From JBMHDW01 sp049889175 (GTDB lineage Bacteria; Pseudomonadota; Gammaproteobacteria; Comchoanobacterales; Comchoanobacteraceae), in contig JBMHDW010000011.1 in the NCBI GenBank assembly GCA_049889175.1, positions 1 through 64,000 on the forward strand: a DNA stretch of 64,000 bases, given 5' to 3'. Under the pieces are notes generated by a model that searched no databases, had not been told where the DNA came from, and saw only the letters and a program-made list of their open reading frames with translations. A program made the translations under genes and the position numbers. Below, in pieces: positions 49,224-59,040 of the stretch; position 1 is the first letter of the stretch, and every line of letters begins with the position of its first letter.

Positions 49224-51349
49224 TCTGCTGATACTATATTCTGAATTGTGAAAGATTCAATTTGGTCATTAACTTTGATATCAGTGTAATTTTTGATACC
49301 AATGCCGCATTCTGAGCCTTTTTTGACTTCTGAAACGTCATCTTTGAATTTTCTAAGTGAATTAATTTCGCCTTCAAAAATGACGATACCATCTCGAATA
49401 ACGCGGACTTTATTATTCTTTTTCATAAAGCCTTCAGTGACAATGCATCCGGATACAGTTCCAAACTTAGATGATCGGAAAACATCTTTAACCAATGCAT
49501 AGCCTGCAATATGTTCTTTGGTGCTAGGTGCATCTAAGCCAGTTAGACGTTGTTGAACATAATCAATGAGATCATATATAATATTGAAGTAGTTAATAGA
49601 AATGCCAAGGCGTTTAGCTTCATCTCTGCATTTTTTATCAGCTCTAACATTAAAGCCTAGCACGATAGATGAAGTAGTGTTTGCCAATTGGATATCAGAT
49701 TCTGTGATACTACCAACGCTGTGTGCTACAATATTGCTTTGTGCTGATTCGGTGCGAATATTTTTTAGGGTATCGCAAATGGCTCCAAGTGATCCGTTGG
49801 TATCTGATTTAATGATAATATTAAGTTTCTTATCATTTGGGTCACCTTTCAGTAGGTTTTCAATAAATATAGATTGTTTTTTTGCTAAAAAGATATCTCT
49901 TTTTTGGCTGCGCGTATTTTCCGCCATTTGACGAGCTTCTTTTTCAGATTTTAGAGATTCAAAATTATCACCAGCTTCAACAGGCCCTGAAAGGCCAATA
50001 ACTTCAACGGGTGTTCCTGGTGTTGCGTGCTTAATGACTTGACCGTGATCATTGATCATTCTTTTGATTTTGCCAAATTCTTGTCCAGCGATTACAACCT
50101 GACTAGACTGAAGTTTGCCTTCTTGTACGAGTAAAGTTGTTACGGCACCTTTGCCTTTTTCCATTTTGGATTCAATCACAACTCCAGAAGCAGGGCCTTG
50201 GCAAGGTGCTTTTAGTTCTTGAATTTCTGCAACCAGTAGAATCGAGTCGAGTAATTCAGGGATGCCTTCGTTGGATTTTGAAGAGAAGGGTACAAATATT
50301 TCTTGACCGCCCCATTCTTCAGAAGTAACACCGTGCTGTGCTAAATCTTGTTTAACTTTATCAAGATTGGCGCCAGGTTTATCAATTTTGCTGATACCAA
50401 CAATGATGGGAACTTCAGCCGATCTGGCATGCTGAAGGGCTTCAATGGTTTGTGGTTTAACGCTATCATCAGCAGCCACAATTAAGATAACAATATCAGT
50501 TATTTTACTTCCTCTGGAGCGCATGGCGGAAAAGGCTGCGTGTCCAGGTGTATCAATGAAGGTTATAAATTTATCGTTATGAGAGACTTGGTAAGCGCCG
50601 ATATGTTGTGTAATGCCGCCTGATTCTGATTCGGTAATGCTTGTTTTTCGGATGGTGTCTAACAGTGTCGTTTTCCCGTGATCAACGTGGCCCATAATGG
50701 TTACAATCGGTGGTCTTTCTTTGAGAGGCGCTGTGTTTTTTTCTTCTTTGTTGCTTCTTTTTTGTTTGAGTGTGCATGTGAAATTGAGTTCTTCGCCCAG
50801 TAAGCACGCAGTTTCAAAATCAATCATTTGAGTCTTTGTGGCCTGAAAGCCGACATTAAGCATGTCCTTCAAGAGTTCATTGACAGAAATAGAGAGTTTT
50901 TTTGCTAAATCTTCGATAATGATGCTTTCATTAATAGTGATACTGGTTTTTTTTGTTTTGTTGACAGTTTCAGTTTTTGGTGCTTCTTTTTTTTCAGGCG
51001 TTTTTGGTTTGCTTGGCTCTTCAGAGACTTTTTCTTGTTTTTCTTGCTTGCTAACGGGTTTTATCGTTGGTGATTCTTTTTTGGGTTTTGATTGTGTCAA
51101 GATGGTTTTTTCTTTACGAATGATTTTAACAGCAATCGTACCGTCAGATTTCTTATCACTAGCTTTATCATTGCTCTGAGCTTTAATGCTAGTTTTTTTG
51201 GGGGTCATTAATGCTTTCTTCTGCTCCTCAGTTAGAGGTGTGTCAGGCGACTCAACTGGGTTGCCTGCTACCTTTAAAAGCTCCATTAGGCTATCAGCAT
51301 CAGTCATGATGAGTTCTGATAGCATATTGATGGTAATTTTTTTACTCAT
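49220..51349 (-). CDS. infB: Translation initiation factor IF-2
   Basis: IF-2 brings fMet-tRNA to the 30S subunit and promotes subunit joining. The 709 residues consist of a small N-terminal domain and a long charged linker rich in Lys, Glu, Ser and Pro (about 60-140). A second IF2_N domain (about 145-200), the G domain (TIMGHVDHGKTTLLDTIR, DTPGHAAF, SKID) and C-terminal barrels follow. It is shorter than E. coli (890) because the linker is reduced. ATG 51349 with AAGGA is chosen over an upstream ATG at 51370. It overlaps nusA by 8 bases. Confidence 0.97.
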   Translation of the reverse strand: MSKKITINMLSELIMTDADSLMELLKVAGNPVESPDTPLTEEQKKALMTPKKTSIKAQSNDKASDKKSDGTIAVKIIRKEKTILTQSKPKKESPTIKPVSKQEKQEKVSEEPSKPKTPEKKEAPKTETVNKTKKTSITINESIIIEDLAKKLSISVNELLKDMLNVGFQATKTQMIDFETACLLGEELNFTCTLKQKRSNKEEKNTAPLKERPPIVTIMGHVDHGKTTLLDTIRKTSITESESGGITQHIGAYQVSHNDKFITFIDTPGHAAFSAMRSRGSKITDIVILIVAADDSVKPQTIEALQHARSAEVPIIVGISKIDKPGANLDKVKQDLAQHGVTSEEWGGQEIFVPFSSKSNEGIPELLDSILLVAEIQELKAPCQGPASGVVIESKMEKGKGAVTTLLVQEGKLQSSQVVIAGQEFGKIKRMINDHGQVIKHATPGTPVEVIGLSGPVEAGDNFESLKSEKEARQMAENTRSQKRDIFLAKKQSIFIENLLKGDPNDKKLNIIIKSDTNGSLGAICDTLKNIRTESAQSNIVAHSVGSITESDIQLANTTSSIVLGFNVRADKKCRDEAKRLGISINYFNIIYDLIDYVQQRLTGLDAPSTKEHIAGYALVKDVFRSSKFGTVSGCIVTEGFMKKNNKVRVIRDGIVIFEGEINSLRKFKDDVSEVKKGSECGIGIKNYTDIKVNDQIESFTIQNIVSAE

Positions 51350-52835
51350 TTGAATCCTTGTTCTCATCATTAAACCATGGCTTTCTCGCTTCCATGATGA
51401 TTTTGGCTGCGATTTCGTCGGTTATGCCAGGGATGTCCGTGAGCTCATCAACCGCTAAGTCAGCAAGTTCACTGCATGTACTTATTCCTTTTTTCTCAAG
51501 AGCGTTTTTGATGGATGCTGTCATATGCTCAAGATTTGAGAGGCTGTCTTCTTGCTCATTTAGGCTTTCAGAGATCATTGTGAGACGAGCATTTTGAACT
51601 AATTGAGTTGCAATGTCCTCATTAAATTCAGGTATTTTCACAAGATTTTCATACCCATTAATAATGTCTTTGGTGGATTTAAAGCCTTCTCTAATTAATA
51701 TTTTGGCAATATCTTCATCCACTTCAAGTGACTCTGTAAAGTAGTTTAGATCAAGAACAATGTCTTCTTCAGCTTTGCTGTTTGCTTGGTCTACTGTAAG
51801 AACATTAAGAGTCCAGTTAAGAAGCTCACTAGCAAGCTTAATATTCTGTCCATTTTTTCCGATGGCAATAGCAAGCTGATCGTCTTGAACAGCAAGGTCC
51901 ATGGATTTATCGGACTCATTCATAGTAATAAATTCAATTTGAGCGGGTGCAATGGCGTTTATGGCCATTTGAGCGGGGCTATCATCCCATAAAATGATAT
52001 CTACACGTTCGCCTGCAAGCTCGTTGCTAACGGCCTGAACTCTTGAGCCTCGAACACCAATACAAGCTCCGATGGGATCAATTCGACTATCATTGGCTTT
52101 AACAGCAATTTTTGATCTTGCGCCAGGGTCCCTGGCTGCGTTTTTAATTGTAACGCTGCCTTCAAAAATTTCTGGAACTTCGCTCCTAAAGAGTTCAATC
52201 AATAGGTTGGGGTGAGTTCTAGATACGTTTAATAATGGTCCACGTCCTTTGTCATTGATGGATGTAATCACCACTCTTACTTGATCACCCACTCGGATGA
52301 TTTCTTTGGGAATGCAATCCTGGTTCCTTTTAAGTGAAGCTTCAACCATCTTATGGTCAAGCGTAATGCTATCTCGAGTCACTCGTTTTACATTGGCGAT
52401 AATGACTTGTCCAATTTTACTTTCAAACTCAGTAGCTAGTTTGATTCGTTCAGCATCCCTAACTGCACGCATAATAAACTGCTTTGCTTGCTGGCTGGCA
52501 ATACGCCCAAACTCGATAGACTCAATGGGCTCTTCAATTTCATCGCCAGGTGTTAACTGATCGTTGTAAGAGAGTGCTGTTGATAGTTTCATGTTTCTGT
52601 CAACGTTAAAGTCTTCCGCAGAATCTTCAGCGATAATCCACACACGTTTGGTGCTGTATTCACCTGTTTTTCTATCAATCTCTACTCTTATTAAAACATC
52701 ATTTTCCATTTTATTGGTGGTGACATAAGCAATGGCGTCCTCAAGCGCGACGAAAATAGTTTCTTTTGGTATGTCTTTTTCGTTAGCTACAGAGTTCACA
52801 ATCATTAAGATATCTTTGTGTTTTGTTGTGTTCAT
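51342..52835 (-). CDS. nusA: Transcription elongation/termination factor NusA
   Basis: NusA modulates pausing, hairpin termination and antitermination. The 497 residues contain the polymerase-binding N-terminal domain (EDAIAYVTTNK), an S1 domain (IGQVIIANVKRVTRDSITLDH) and KH1 (VPEIFEGSVTIKNAARDPGARSK-like region). KH2 (AIGKNGQNIKLASELL) and two acidic helix-hairpin-helix repeats at the end follow. The layout is the gammaproteobacterial one. The start overlaps rimP by 4 bases. Confidence 0.97.
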   Translation of the reverse strand: MNTTKHKDILMIVNSVANEKDIPKETIFVALEDAIAYVTTNKMENDVLIRVEIDRKTGEYSTKRVWIIAEDSAEDFNVDRNMKLSTALSYNDQLTPGDEIEEPIESIEFGRIASQQAKQFIMRAVRDAERIKLATEFESKIGQVIIANVKRVTRDSITLDHKMVEASLKRNQDCIPKEIIRVGDQVRVVITSINDKGRGPLLNVSRTHPNLLIELFRSEVPEIFEGSVTIKNAARDPGARSKIAVKANDSRIDPIGACIGVRGSRVQAVSNELAGERVDIILWDDSPAQMAINAIAPAQIEFITMNESDKSMDLAVQDDQLAIAIGKNGQNIKLASELLNWTLNVLTVDQANSKAEEDIVLDLNYFTESLEVDEDIAKILIREGFKSTKDIINGYENLVKIPEFNEDIATQLVQNARLTMISESLNEQEDSLSNLEHMTASIKNALEKKGISTCSELADLAVDELTDIPGITDEIAAKIIMEARKPWFNDENKDSNE

Positions 52836-53245
52836 GATAGGGCCTCATGGGGTAGTGTAGTGCGGGCTTTGATGATGTCATCAAAGTGAATAATGTGGTT
52901 TTCAGAATGGGTTGATAGTTCAATGTATGTATCACAAACTTTATTAAGTTCACCCATTAATGGACCATTTTTTGTTGTTATTTTGACATGACAAGATTGG
53001 GCGAGAGTAAAGTGGCGATGTGTTTTAAGGTTGCGTTTCAATCCTGGGGTTGATACTTCTATGGGGATATCAATGCCAGCATGTAAAAGATGCTTATGGA
53101 CCAATACGCAATCCTGAATTTCTACGGGTCGATCATTGTGCATGATCTGGATTTGGGTGTGTTTGCTGTTATTTGGGCGACAAACATCATACAGCTCAAA
53201 GCCGCATGCTTTAACAGATGCTTCAATGTTAATATCATTTGCCAT
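52832..53245 (-). CDS. rimP: Ribosome maturation factor RimP
   Basis: RimP helps assemble the 30S head with S12/S19. The 137 residues contain the family core GFELYDVCRPN, LLHAGIDIPIEVSTPGLKRNLKTHRHF, and a C-terminal small barrel (GELNKVCDTYIEL). The STPGLxRxL signature identifies it. It is slightly shorter than usual (about 150). It lies just after the initiator tRNA gene, the same order as metY-rimP in E. coli. Confidence 0.94.
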   Translation of the reverse strand: MANDINIEASVKACGFELYDVCRPNNSKHTQIQIMHNDRPVEIQDCVLVHKHLLHAGIDIPIEVSTPGLKRNLKTHRHFTLAQSCHVKITTKNGPLMGELNKVCDTYIELSTHSENHIIHFDDIIKARTTLPHEALS

Positions 53246-53282
53246 TTTCTATGAACCCGTGTCCATTACCCAACGGGTAAAT

Positions 53283-53359
<77 letters not shown>

Positions 53360-53374
53360 GATGAATATTTGGCA

Positions 53375-53403
53375 TATAATACACTGCTTTACAAAATTAA
53401 TCA
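53375..53403 (-). promoter_or_regulatory. Promoter for tRNA-fMet-rimP-nusA-infB-rbfA-truB
   Basis: On the minus strand TTGATT (53403-53398), a 17-base spacer and TATTAT (53380-53375) form a good sigma-70 promoter. It starts transcription a few bases before the tRNA. Confidence 0.6.
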
Positions 53404-53428
53404 AGCTAATTTATCAGATAAAATAAAT

Positions 53429-53818
53429 TTAAGTTGTTTTTGGATAAAATCTTGCAACGGCAAGACCTTTTTGAGCGCTAATAAAGCTGATTTGATTTCG
53501 GGCTTGGTAATATTGAGAATAGGGTCCATAGAACTCATAGTCCTGTGAGGTAGCAAATGGCTCTAAGCCACTTATTTTAGGCTTTTTTGGGGTAACCACA
53601 AACCAATTACCAGTGCCTAATTGTGCTATTTTAGGGGGTAAAGTAATATGACTAAATAAATCTAAAGAAGGTTCTTGTTGCGGTTGAGATTGTTCTGTGG
53701 TTAACCAGCGATAAATATAGTAACCAGTCGACAATGATATTGCCACACCTAGTATAACCGCTAGATAAAGTAGCCATGGCTTTTTGTTTTGTTTATTGTA
53801 TGCAAAGTCTTTCCTCAT
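53429..53818 (-). CDS. Small membrane-anchored protein with SPOR-like C-terminus
   Basis: The 129 residues consist of a basic N-terminus, one membrane segment (WLLYLAVILGVAISLSTGYYIY), a polar linker rich in Gln and Pro, and a C-terminal part. Its last 40 residues (YEFYGPYSQYYQARNQI, then GLAVARFYP) resemble half of a SPOR repeat with its VGPF-type signature. SPOR proteins bind denuded peptidoglycan at division sites. In several Gammaproteobacteria argS is followed by such a gene (ftsN-like), which fits this position. The domain call is tentative. Confidence 0.55.
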   Translation of the reverse strand: MRKDFAYNKQNKKPWLLYLAVILGVAISLSTGYYIYRWLTTEQSQPQQEPSLDLFSHITLPPKIAQLGTGNWFVVTPKKPKISGLEPFATSQDYEFYGPYSQYYQARNQISFISAQKGLAVARFYPKTT

Positions 53819-53855
53819 GTGGCTATACTAGCAATGCTTCTATGTGATGTCAATA

Positions 53856-55541
53856 TTACATTTTTTCGGGTGCGCTAATGCCCAATAAATCTAGGAATAA
53901 TTGCATGGTTTTTTGACACGCTTTCAGAAGTTTAAGTCTTATATTTAGTTGTTTTGGGTTGCCATCTAAAATTCTTGTTTTGTGGTAATAGCTGTGGATA
54001 TGACCTGCCAACTCATGAAGATAAATAGTAATAATTTGAGGCTCTTTATGTTGAATACATAAATTGAGTTTTTTGGGTATTTCACGCAAATGGTGTAGAA
54101 TACGTCGTTCTTCTTCTGTATCTAATGTATCTGATTCTTCAGTGTTTTCTTGTGCTTTATGTAATACGTTCGATAATCTTGCGTGTGCGTATTGAATGTA
54201 GAAAACAGGATTTGCATTGGTTTTAGATTTGGCTAAGTCAATGTCAAAATCAATATGCTGATCAGATTTGGTTGATAAATAAAAATATCTCGTTGCGTCT
54301 GTGCCTATTTCATCAAATAGGGCTTTTAAGGTCACAAATTGGCCGCTTCGAGTTGACATGCTTTCTTTTTCTGAGCCTCGAAATAATGAGACAAATTGAA
54401 CAATTTTAGTGGAGAACTGTTCCTTTGGAATGCCTAATGCAATCATGGCAGCTTGCAGTCTTGTGATGTAGCCATGATGATCTGCACCAAATATATTTAA
54501 CCTTAGATTAGGTTGATTTTTAAGAAAGCTATTATAATGATAGGCGATGTCGCTACAAAAATAGGTTGGCAGGCCATTTGCTCGAATCAGTACACGGTCT
54601 TTATCATCCCCCCAATGCGTTGATTGGAACCATAATGCGCCATCCTTCTCAAAAGTTTTGCCGCTTTCTTTTAATTGATTGATGGTTGTTTCAACCATTA
54701 ACTCATCATGAATGCTTTGCTCAGAGACCCATTCATCATAGGTTGTTTTGAAGAGCTCTAAATCCTTTTTAATGCCAGCTAAAATGGGTTGGTATGCTGA
54801 CTGAATGAGTTCTTGAAAGGATTGGTCACCAAAATGCAGCTTAAAGCACTGAATCCAATCTAAAATAGTATTGCTTTTGGGGTATTGGTTGGTGTTAATA
54901 TCGAATTGATCTTCCACTGTTGATCGCCAATCTTTGGCGATGTCATTCATGTATGATCCTTGATAAGCATCTTCTGGTAGTTGAAGTTTATGGTCATGGT
55001 GTGATAGATACTGCAACCATAATGTGATTGCAAGGGTATGCATTTGATTGCCTGCATCATTAATAAAGTAATGTGTGGTTACATGATGTTCAGTATGCCT
55101 TAAAAAGTTGCTTAATGCTGAACCAAGTGCGGCTGCTCGACCATGGCCGACATGAAGAGGGCCAGTTGGGTTTGCGGATACAAATTCCAACAACAATGAT
55201 TGTTGATGGCCTAGATTGGGTTTAAGAATGGTGCTGTTTGGATGATTGATTTCATCAATAATGGATGTTCTGAACTGATCTGTATAGGTGATATTGATAA
55301 AGCCTGGCCCAGCTGGCATTACTGACAATATGTTTGGGTGTTGTGGTATTTTCTCAATAATTTGATCGGCTAAGGCTCTCGGCGGCATTTGGGCGATTCG
55401 ACTATATACCATAGCGATATTCGTCGTTAGATCGCCATGAAGCATATTTTTTGGGGTGCTAATGGTCCAATCAATATTATCAGCATTGATATTAAGTGTG
55501 TTGACTGCATTGAGCAGTGCTTCCTCTAGCCATTGTTGCAT
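53856..55541 (-). CDS. argS: Arginyl-tRNA synthetase
   Basis: ArgS attaches arginine to tRNA-Arg. The 561 residues have the N-terminal Add1 domain, the HIGH-type motif VSANPTGPLHVGHGRAAALG, the KMSKS-like region (ESMSTRSGQFVTL) and the C-terminal DALR anticodon domain (AHARLSNVL then LGISAPEKM). ATG 55541 follows GAGG by 6 bases; an in-frame TTG at 55553 is less likely. Confidence 0.97.
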   Translation of the reverse strand: MQQWLEEALLNAVNTLNINADNIDWTISTPKNMLHGDLTTNIAMVYSRIAQMPPRALADQIIEKIPQHPNILSVMPAGPGFINITYTDQFRTSIIDEINHPNSTILKPNLGHQQSLLLEFVSANPTGPLHVGHGRAAALGSALSNFLRHTEHHVTTHYFINDAGNQMHTLAITLWLQYLSHHDHKLQLPEDAYQGSYMNDIAKDWRSTVEDQFDINTNQYPKSNTILDWIQCFKLHFGDQSFQELIQSAYQPILAGIKKDLELFKTTYDEWVSEQSIHDELMVETTINQLKESGKTFEKDGALWFQSTHWGDDKDRVLIRANGLPTYFCSDIAYHYNSFLKNQPNLRLNIFGADHHGYITRLQAAMIALGIPKEQFSTKIVQFVSLFRGSEKESMSTRSGQFVTLKALFDEIGTDATRYFYLSTKSDQHIDFDIDLAKSKTNANPVFYIQYAHARLSNVLHKAQENTEESDTLDTEEERRILHHLREIPKKLNLCIQHKEPQIITIYLHELAGHIHSYYHKTRILDGNPKQLNIRLKLLKACQKTMQLFLDLLGISAPEKM

Positions 55542-55597
55542 ATTTTGCCTCAAAATAATGACATGTTAATCCAGGATCAAATTGAAATCAATGATTT

Positions 55598-57718
55598 CTA
55601 CGATAGCTCTTGTGTTAGTTGTTGCAGTGTCTTGGGGGTAATGCTGAATCGTTGGCCCAGGTTTATGCTGAGTTCTTTTGATTTTTCAATAACGTAATGC
55701 GCTCCTTGCAAATGAACCCAGTGTATTGGTCCGCCACTCCAAGGGCAAAATCCCCAGCCAAAAACGGCACCAATGTTAATGATCGCAGCATGCTCAATCA
55801 CGCCATCCTCGACAGCGTTGCATATTTCAGCTAATTGGCGGTAAATGAGGCGCTCTTGCATTTGTTGGTACACAGATTCGGTTAGGTCTACAGTTGGATG
55901 GGGTAATTCAGACCATAGTTTTTTAGGGCTGTATTCTGGATAATCATAAAATCCTTTGCCATTTTTTCTGCCTAACCGCTCTTTTTGTGTCATCGTCTTA
56001 ATGATCGAAGGTGCGGCCGAATCTGAGTCAATACTTTGTACATCTGATGCGGTTTGTGTATGAATCTGATCTGCTACATCAATACCAATTTCATCGAGTA
56101 AAGAAATAGGACCTACTGGCATTCCTTGTTGTTTTCCAGCGCGCTCTATGGCTGGAATGGCGTGGCCTTCATGAAGCATTCTAAGGCCTTCATCAACATA
56201 GCTCATTACAACTCTTGTCGTAAAGAAGCCACGACCATCTTTTACAATAATCGGTGTTTTTTTCAACTGATTAACCCAATCAAAAGCATGGGCAGTAACT
56301 GTATCACTGGTTTGGCTGCCTTGGATAACTTCAACAAGTTCCATTTTGTCAACTGGTGAGAAAAAATGGATCCCAATAAACTGTGATGGTGAGGGTAAAT
56401 CAGCGCAAAGTTGATCAATGGGGATGGTTGATGTATTGGTGGCTAAAATGGTCTCAGGTGTCATGATGGGTTGTAATGATTGGTAGAGAGCTTTTTTAAT
56501 ATTTGCTGATTCGGTAACAGCTTCAATAATGAGATCGACGCTGGGTATGTTATCAATTGCACTCACAGGTTTTAGCCAGTTTTGAGCATGCTGAATTTGG
56601 CTGTTACTCATCTTTTTTTGGTTGACATCATTTTCTAATGCTCTGATGATGTTTTGTTTTGCTTCTTGTGCCAGTTGTTCATTTTGATCCAGTAACCAAA
56701 CCTTAAGACCTGACTTTATTGCTTCTTTAGCAATGCCTTGCCCCATAAATCCAGTGCCACAAATTAAAATTGAGTTGATGTTTTTATTGAGCGCATGAGG
56801 TCTTTGCAATCCTTTTTTTAATTTTTGTTTATCTGTAAAGTATGTTTTGAGCATACAGCTTGCTTGAGGTCTAAGAGCAGCTTTAATAAAAAAGCGCATT
56901 TCAGCTTCAAGTGCTTGATCAAATGATAAAAAGCTTGATTCATAGCAGGCTTGGAGTAAATCGGTTAAGTTTGGGTAGCATCCAAAGCTCTGTTTAAGTG
57001 TTAAGCTATTGGCTGCCATCCAGGTAAGATTACCCTGAGGGGTAAATGGCATTTCTTGAGTTTTATTTTGATTATTATACCAAGGTTGTTCAGGGTTGGG
57101 ATTGTTGTTGATCCATTCAATAGCTTTGGCTCTTAAATCTTCATCATCGTGAGCTATGTCATCAATCCATCCTGATTGAAGAGCTTTTTGGGGTGACAAA
57201 ACCGCGCCCTTGAGTAAAAGAGTTAAGCCTTGTTGATAGCCCAATAAGCGACAGGTTCGAATACTGCCACCCAAGCCTGGAAGAATGCCTAATTTGATTT
57301 CAGGTAATCCTATTTTAATGGTCGGTTGATTCAATGCAATGCGGTGGTGGGTTGCTAGAGCAAGTTCAAAACCTCCACCAAGAGCACTGCCGTTGATAGC
57401 TGATACGACAGGGATACTTGCTTGCTCAAGTCTTAAGAAAGTTTGATGAATAGAGCGTATGCACGAAGTTAATTGTTTGACTGGTTCTTTACTATGAATT
57501 AATGTGCCAATAAAATGAAGATCAGCTCCAGCTACAAATGTTGATTTGCTGCTGGTTAAAATGATGCCTTTGGGTTTTTGCCTGAAAATATTATCTAGGG
57601 CTGTATTTAAATCGTTGATAAAATTTTCATTAATGACATTTGTTTTTTGTTTTGGGTGATTAAAGTTGAGGGTGGCAATACCTTTGTGGTCAAAATGTAC
57701 ATGAACTGTATGTGTCAT
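55598..57718 (-). CDS. fadB: Multifunctional enoyl-CoA hydratase / 3-hydroxyacyl-CoA dehydrogenase (FadB/FadJ-type)
   Basis: The protein carries out the middle two steps of fatty-acid beta-oxidation. Residues 1-190 are a crotonase domain, with the catalytic glutamates in GGGFELALA and LPEIKLGILPG. Residues about 312-500 are the NAD-binding dehydrogenase domain (GTGFMGQGIA, GIHFFSPVDKMELVEVI). Two C-terminal helical domains follow (DGRGFFTTRVVMSYVDEG, GFYDYPEYSPKKLW and a final GAVFGWGFCPWSGGP). The 706 residues are normal for the alpha subunit. The thiolase partner lies 12 bases upstream. FadB or FadJ cannot be separated from sequence alone. Confidence 0.92.
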   Translation of the reverse strand: MTHTVHVHFDHKGIATLNFNHPKQKTNVINENFINDLNTALDNIFRQKPKGIILTSSKSTFVAGADLHFIGTLIHSKEPVKQLTSCIRSIHQTFLRLEQASIPVVSAINGSALGGGFELALATHHRIALNQPTIKIGLPEIKLGILPGLGGSIRTCRLLGYQQGLTLLLKGAVLSPQKALQSGWIDDIAHDDEDLRAKAIEWINNNPNPEQPWYNNQNKTQEMPFTPQGNLTWMAANSLTLKQSFGCYPNLTDLLQACYESSFLSFDQALEAEMRFFIKAALRPQASCMLKTYFTDKQKLKKGLQRPHALNKNINSILICGTGFMGQGIAKEAIKSGLKVWLLDQNEQLAQEAKQNIIRALENDVNQKKMSNSQIQHAQNWLKPVSAIDNIPSVDLIIEAVTESANIKKALYQSLQPIMTPETILATNTSTIPIDQLCADLPSPSQFIGIHFFSPVDKMELVEVIQGSQTSDTVTAHAFDWVNQLKKTPIIVKDGRGFFTTRVVMSYVDEGLRMLHEGHAIPAIERAGKQQGMPVGPISLLDEIGIDVADQIHTQTASDVQSIDSDSAAPSIIKTMTQKERLGRKNGKGFYDYPEYSPKKLWSELPHPTVDLTESVYQQMQERLIYRQLAEICNAVEDGVIEHAAIINIGAVFGWGFCPWSGGPIHWVHLQGAHYVIEKSKELSINLGQRFSITPKTLQQLTQELS

Positions 57719-57730
57719 AACTTCCTTAAA

Positions 57731-58924
57731 TTAAAGACGTTCAATAATCGTGGCAACACCCATTCCAAGGGCTGTGCATAATGTAATCAGGGCGCGTTTT
57801 TGTTGTCGTTCTTCAAGGATATCCAGTGCATGAGAGATAAGCATTGCGCCTGTTGCCCCTAATGGATGCCCCATAGCAATGGCCCCGCCATGGCAATTAA
57901 CCTGTTCTTGTGAAAGTTTAAGTTTATCCATTGCATACAAGACTACAGAAGAAAATGCTTCATTGATTTCCCAGATATCAATATCCTTACAGGTTAGACC
58001 GCATTGAGATAATACTTTATTAGCTGCTATAGCTGGTTGCGTTAACATGATTGTTGGATCACCAGCTGATTGTGCATAACCAATGATTCTTGCTCTGGGC
58101 TTGATGTTTTTTTGATCATTCCCGAGCAGTATGGCACAGGCACCATCTGCTAATGCTGATGAATTTCCAGCATGGTGAACATGTTGAATATGTTCAATAT
58201 CTGGGTATTTTTGGCACGCAATATCATCAAAACCAGCCATTGCTGCCATCATAGCGAAAGAGGGTTCTAACTGAGAAAGCTCACTGAGTTGGCAGTTGGA
58301 TCGAATGCATTCATCATGTTGGAGAATGACTTGTTGATTAACATCACAAACATCAATCATAGTACGGTCAAAAATGCCAGATTTTTGTGCTGCATAAGCA
58401 CGTGTATGACTTAATACCGCCCATTCATCTAGTTGTGTTCGGTGGTAGTTATTTTGAGTGGCAATGAGATCAGCGCTAATTCCTTGCGGAACAATATGAT
58501 GTTTAAATGCAACACGAGTATCTGCTAACATGGCACCACCATCGGACATCATGGGAACACGTGACATGGATTCAACACCGCCTGCAATGGCCAGTGAATA
58601 ATTTCGTTGTTTGATATGACTGGATGCTAGATTAACTGCATCTAAACCTGAAGAGCAAAAACGGTTCACATGTAAGCCAGAACATTGGGTGCCAATTGAG
58701 CTGGCTAAAACAGCAGTTCGAGCAATATTGCCTCCTTGCTCACCAGTGGGCATCACACAACCCAATATGCACTCTTCAACTAAATGTTCAATATCATAAC
58801 GCTCTGTGAGCGCATTGAGACATGTTGTGATCAAATCAAGACTTGGCGTGGTATGAAGTGCACCTGCAGATTTACCTTTCCCACGGGGTGTTCTGACGGC
58901 ATCATAGATGTAACAATTACTCAT
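57731..58924 (-). CDS. fadA: Acetyl-CoA C-acyltransferase (thiolase, FadA/FadI-type)
   Basis: This thiolase does the last step of beta-oxidation, and some relatives act on short acyl-CoAs. The 397 residues have the nucleophile Cys90 in NRFCSSGLDAVN, the QxNYHR-like and GGAIAMGHPLGATG motif with its His (about 353), and the second Cys in CTALGMGVATIIE. A typical thiolase has CxGGGMG; the AL in place of GG is a variation. It forms an operon with the fadB-like gene and has a very strong AAAGGAGG ribosome-binding site. Confidence 0.92.
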   Translation of the reverse strand: MSNCYIYDAVRTPRGKGKSAGALHTTPSLDLITTCLNALTERYDIEHLVEECILGCVMPTGEQGGNIARTAVLASSIGTQCSGLHVNRFCSSGLDAVNLASSHIKQRNYSLAIAGGVESMSRVPMMSDGGAMLADTRVAFKHHIVPQGISADLIATQNNYHRTQLDEWAVLSHTRAYAAQKSGIFDRTMIDVCDVNQQVILQHDECIRSNCQLSELSQLEPSFAMMAAMAGFDDIACQKYPDIEHIQHVHHAGNSSALADGACAILLGNDQKNIKPRARIIGYAQSAGDPTIMLTQPAIAANKVLSQCGLTCKDIDIWEINEAFSSVVLYAMDKLKLSQEQVNCHGGAIAMGHPLGATGAMLISHALDILEERQQKRALITLCTALGMGVATIIERL

Positions 58925-58981
58925 GCTAGTGACCTCCTTTTCACTGTTTTGATAATATCATGACTGGATTGACTTGTATAG

Positions 58982-59010
58982 TTGTCGTTGTCTTATATTG
59001 GTGTTATTAT
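58982..59010 (+). promoter_or_regulatory. Possible promoter for prlC
   Basis: TTGTCG (58982-58987), a 17-base spacer and TATTAT (59005-59010) lie 31 bases ahead of the prlC ATG. A second pairing, TTGACT (58969-58974) with TTATAT (58993-58998) at 18 bases, overlaps it. Either could serve. Confidence 0.35.
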
Positions 59011-59040
59011 ACGGCACGATTTGCCTTAATGGAGTTTAGC

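Noticed and set aside
50862..51179. 105-residue plus-strand frame opposite infB
   Set aside because: It is the antisense of the charged IF-2 linker, which gives a hydrophobic-looking but spurious frame.
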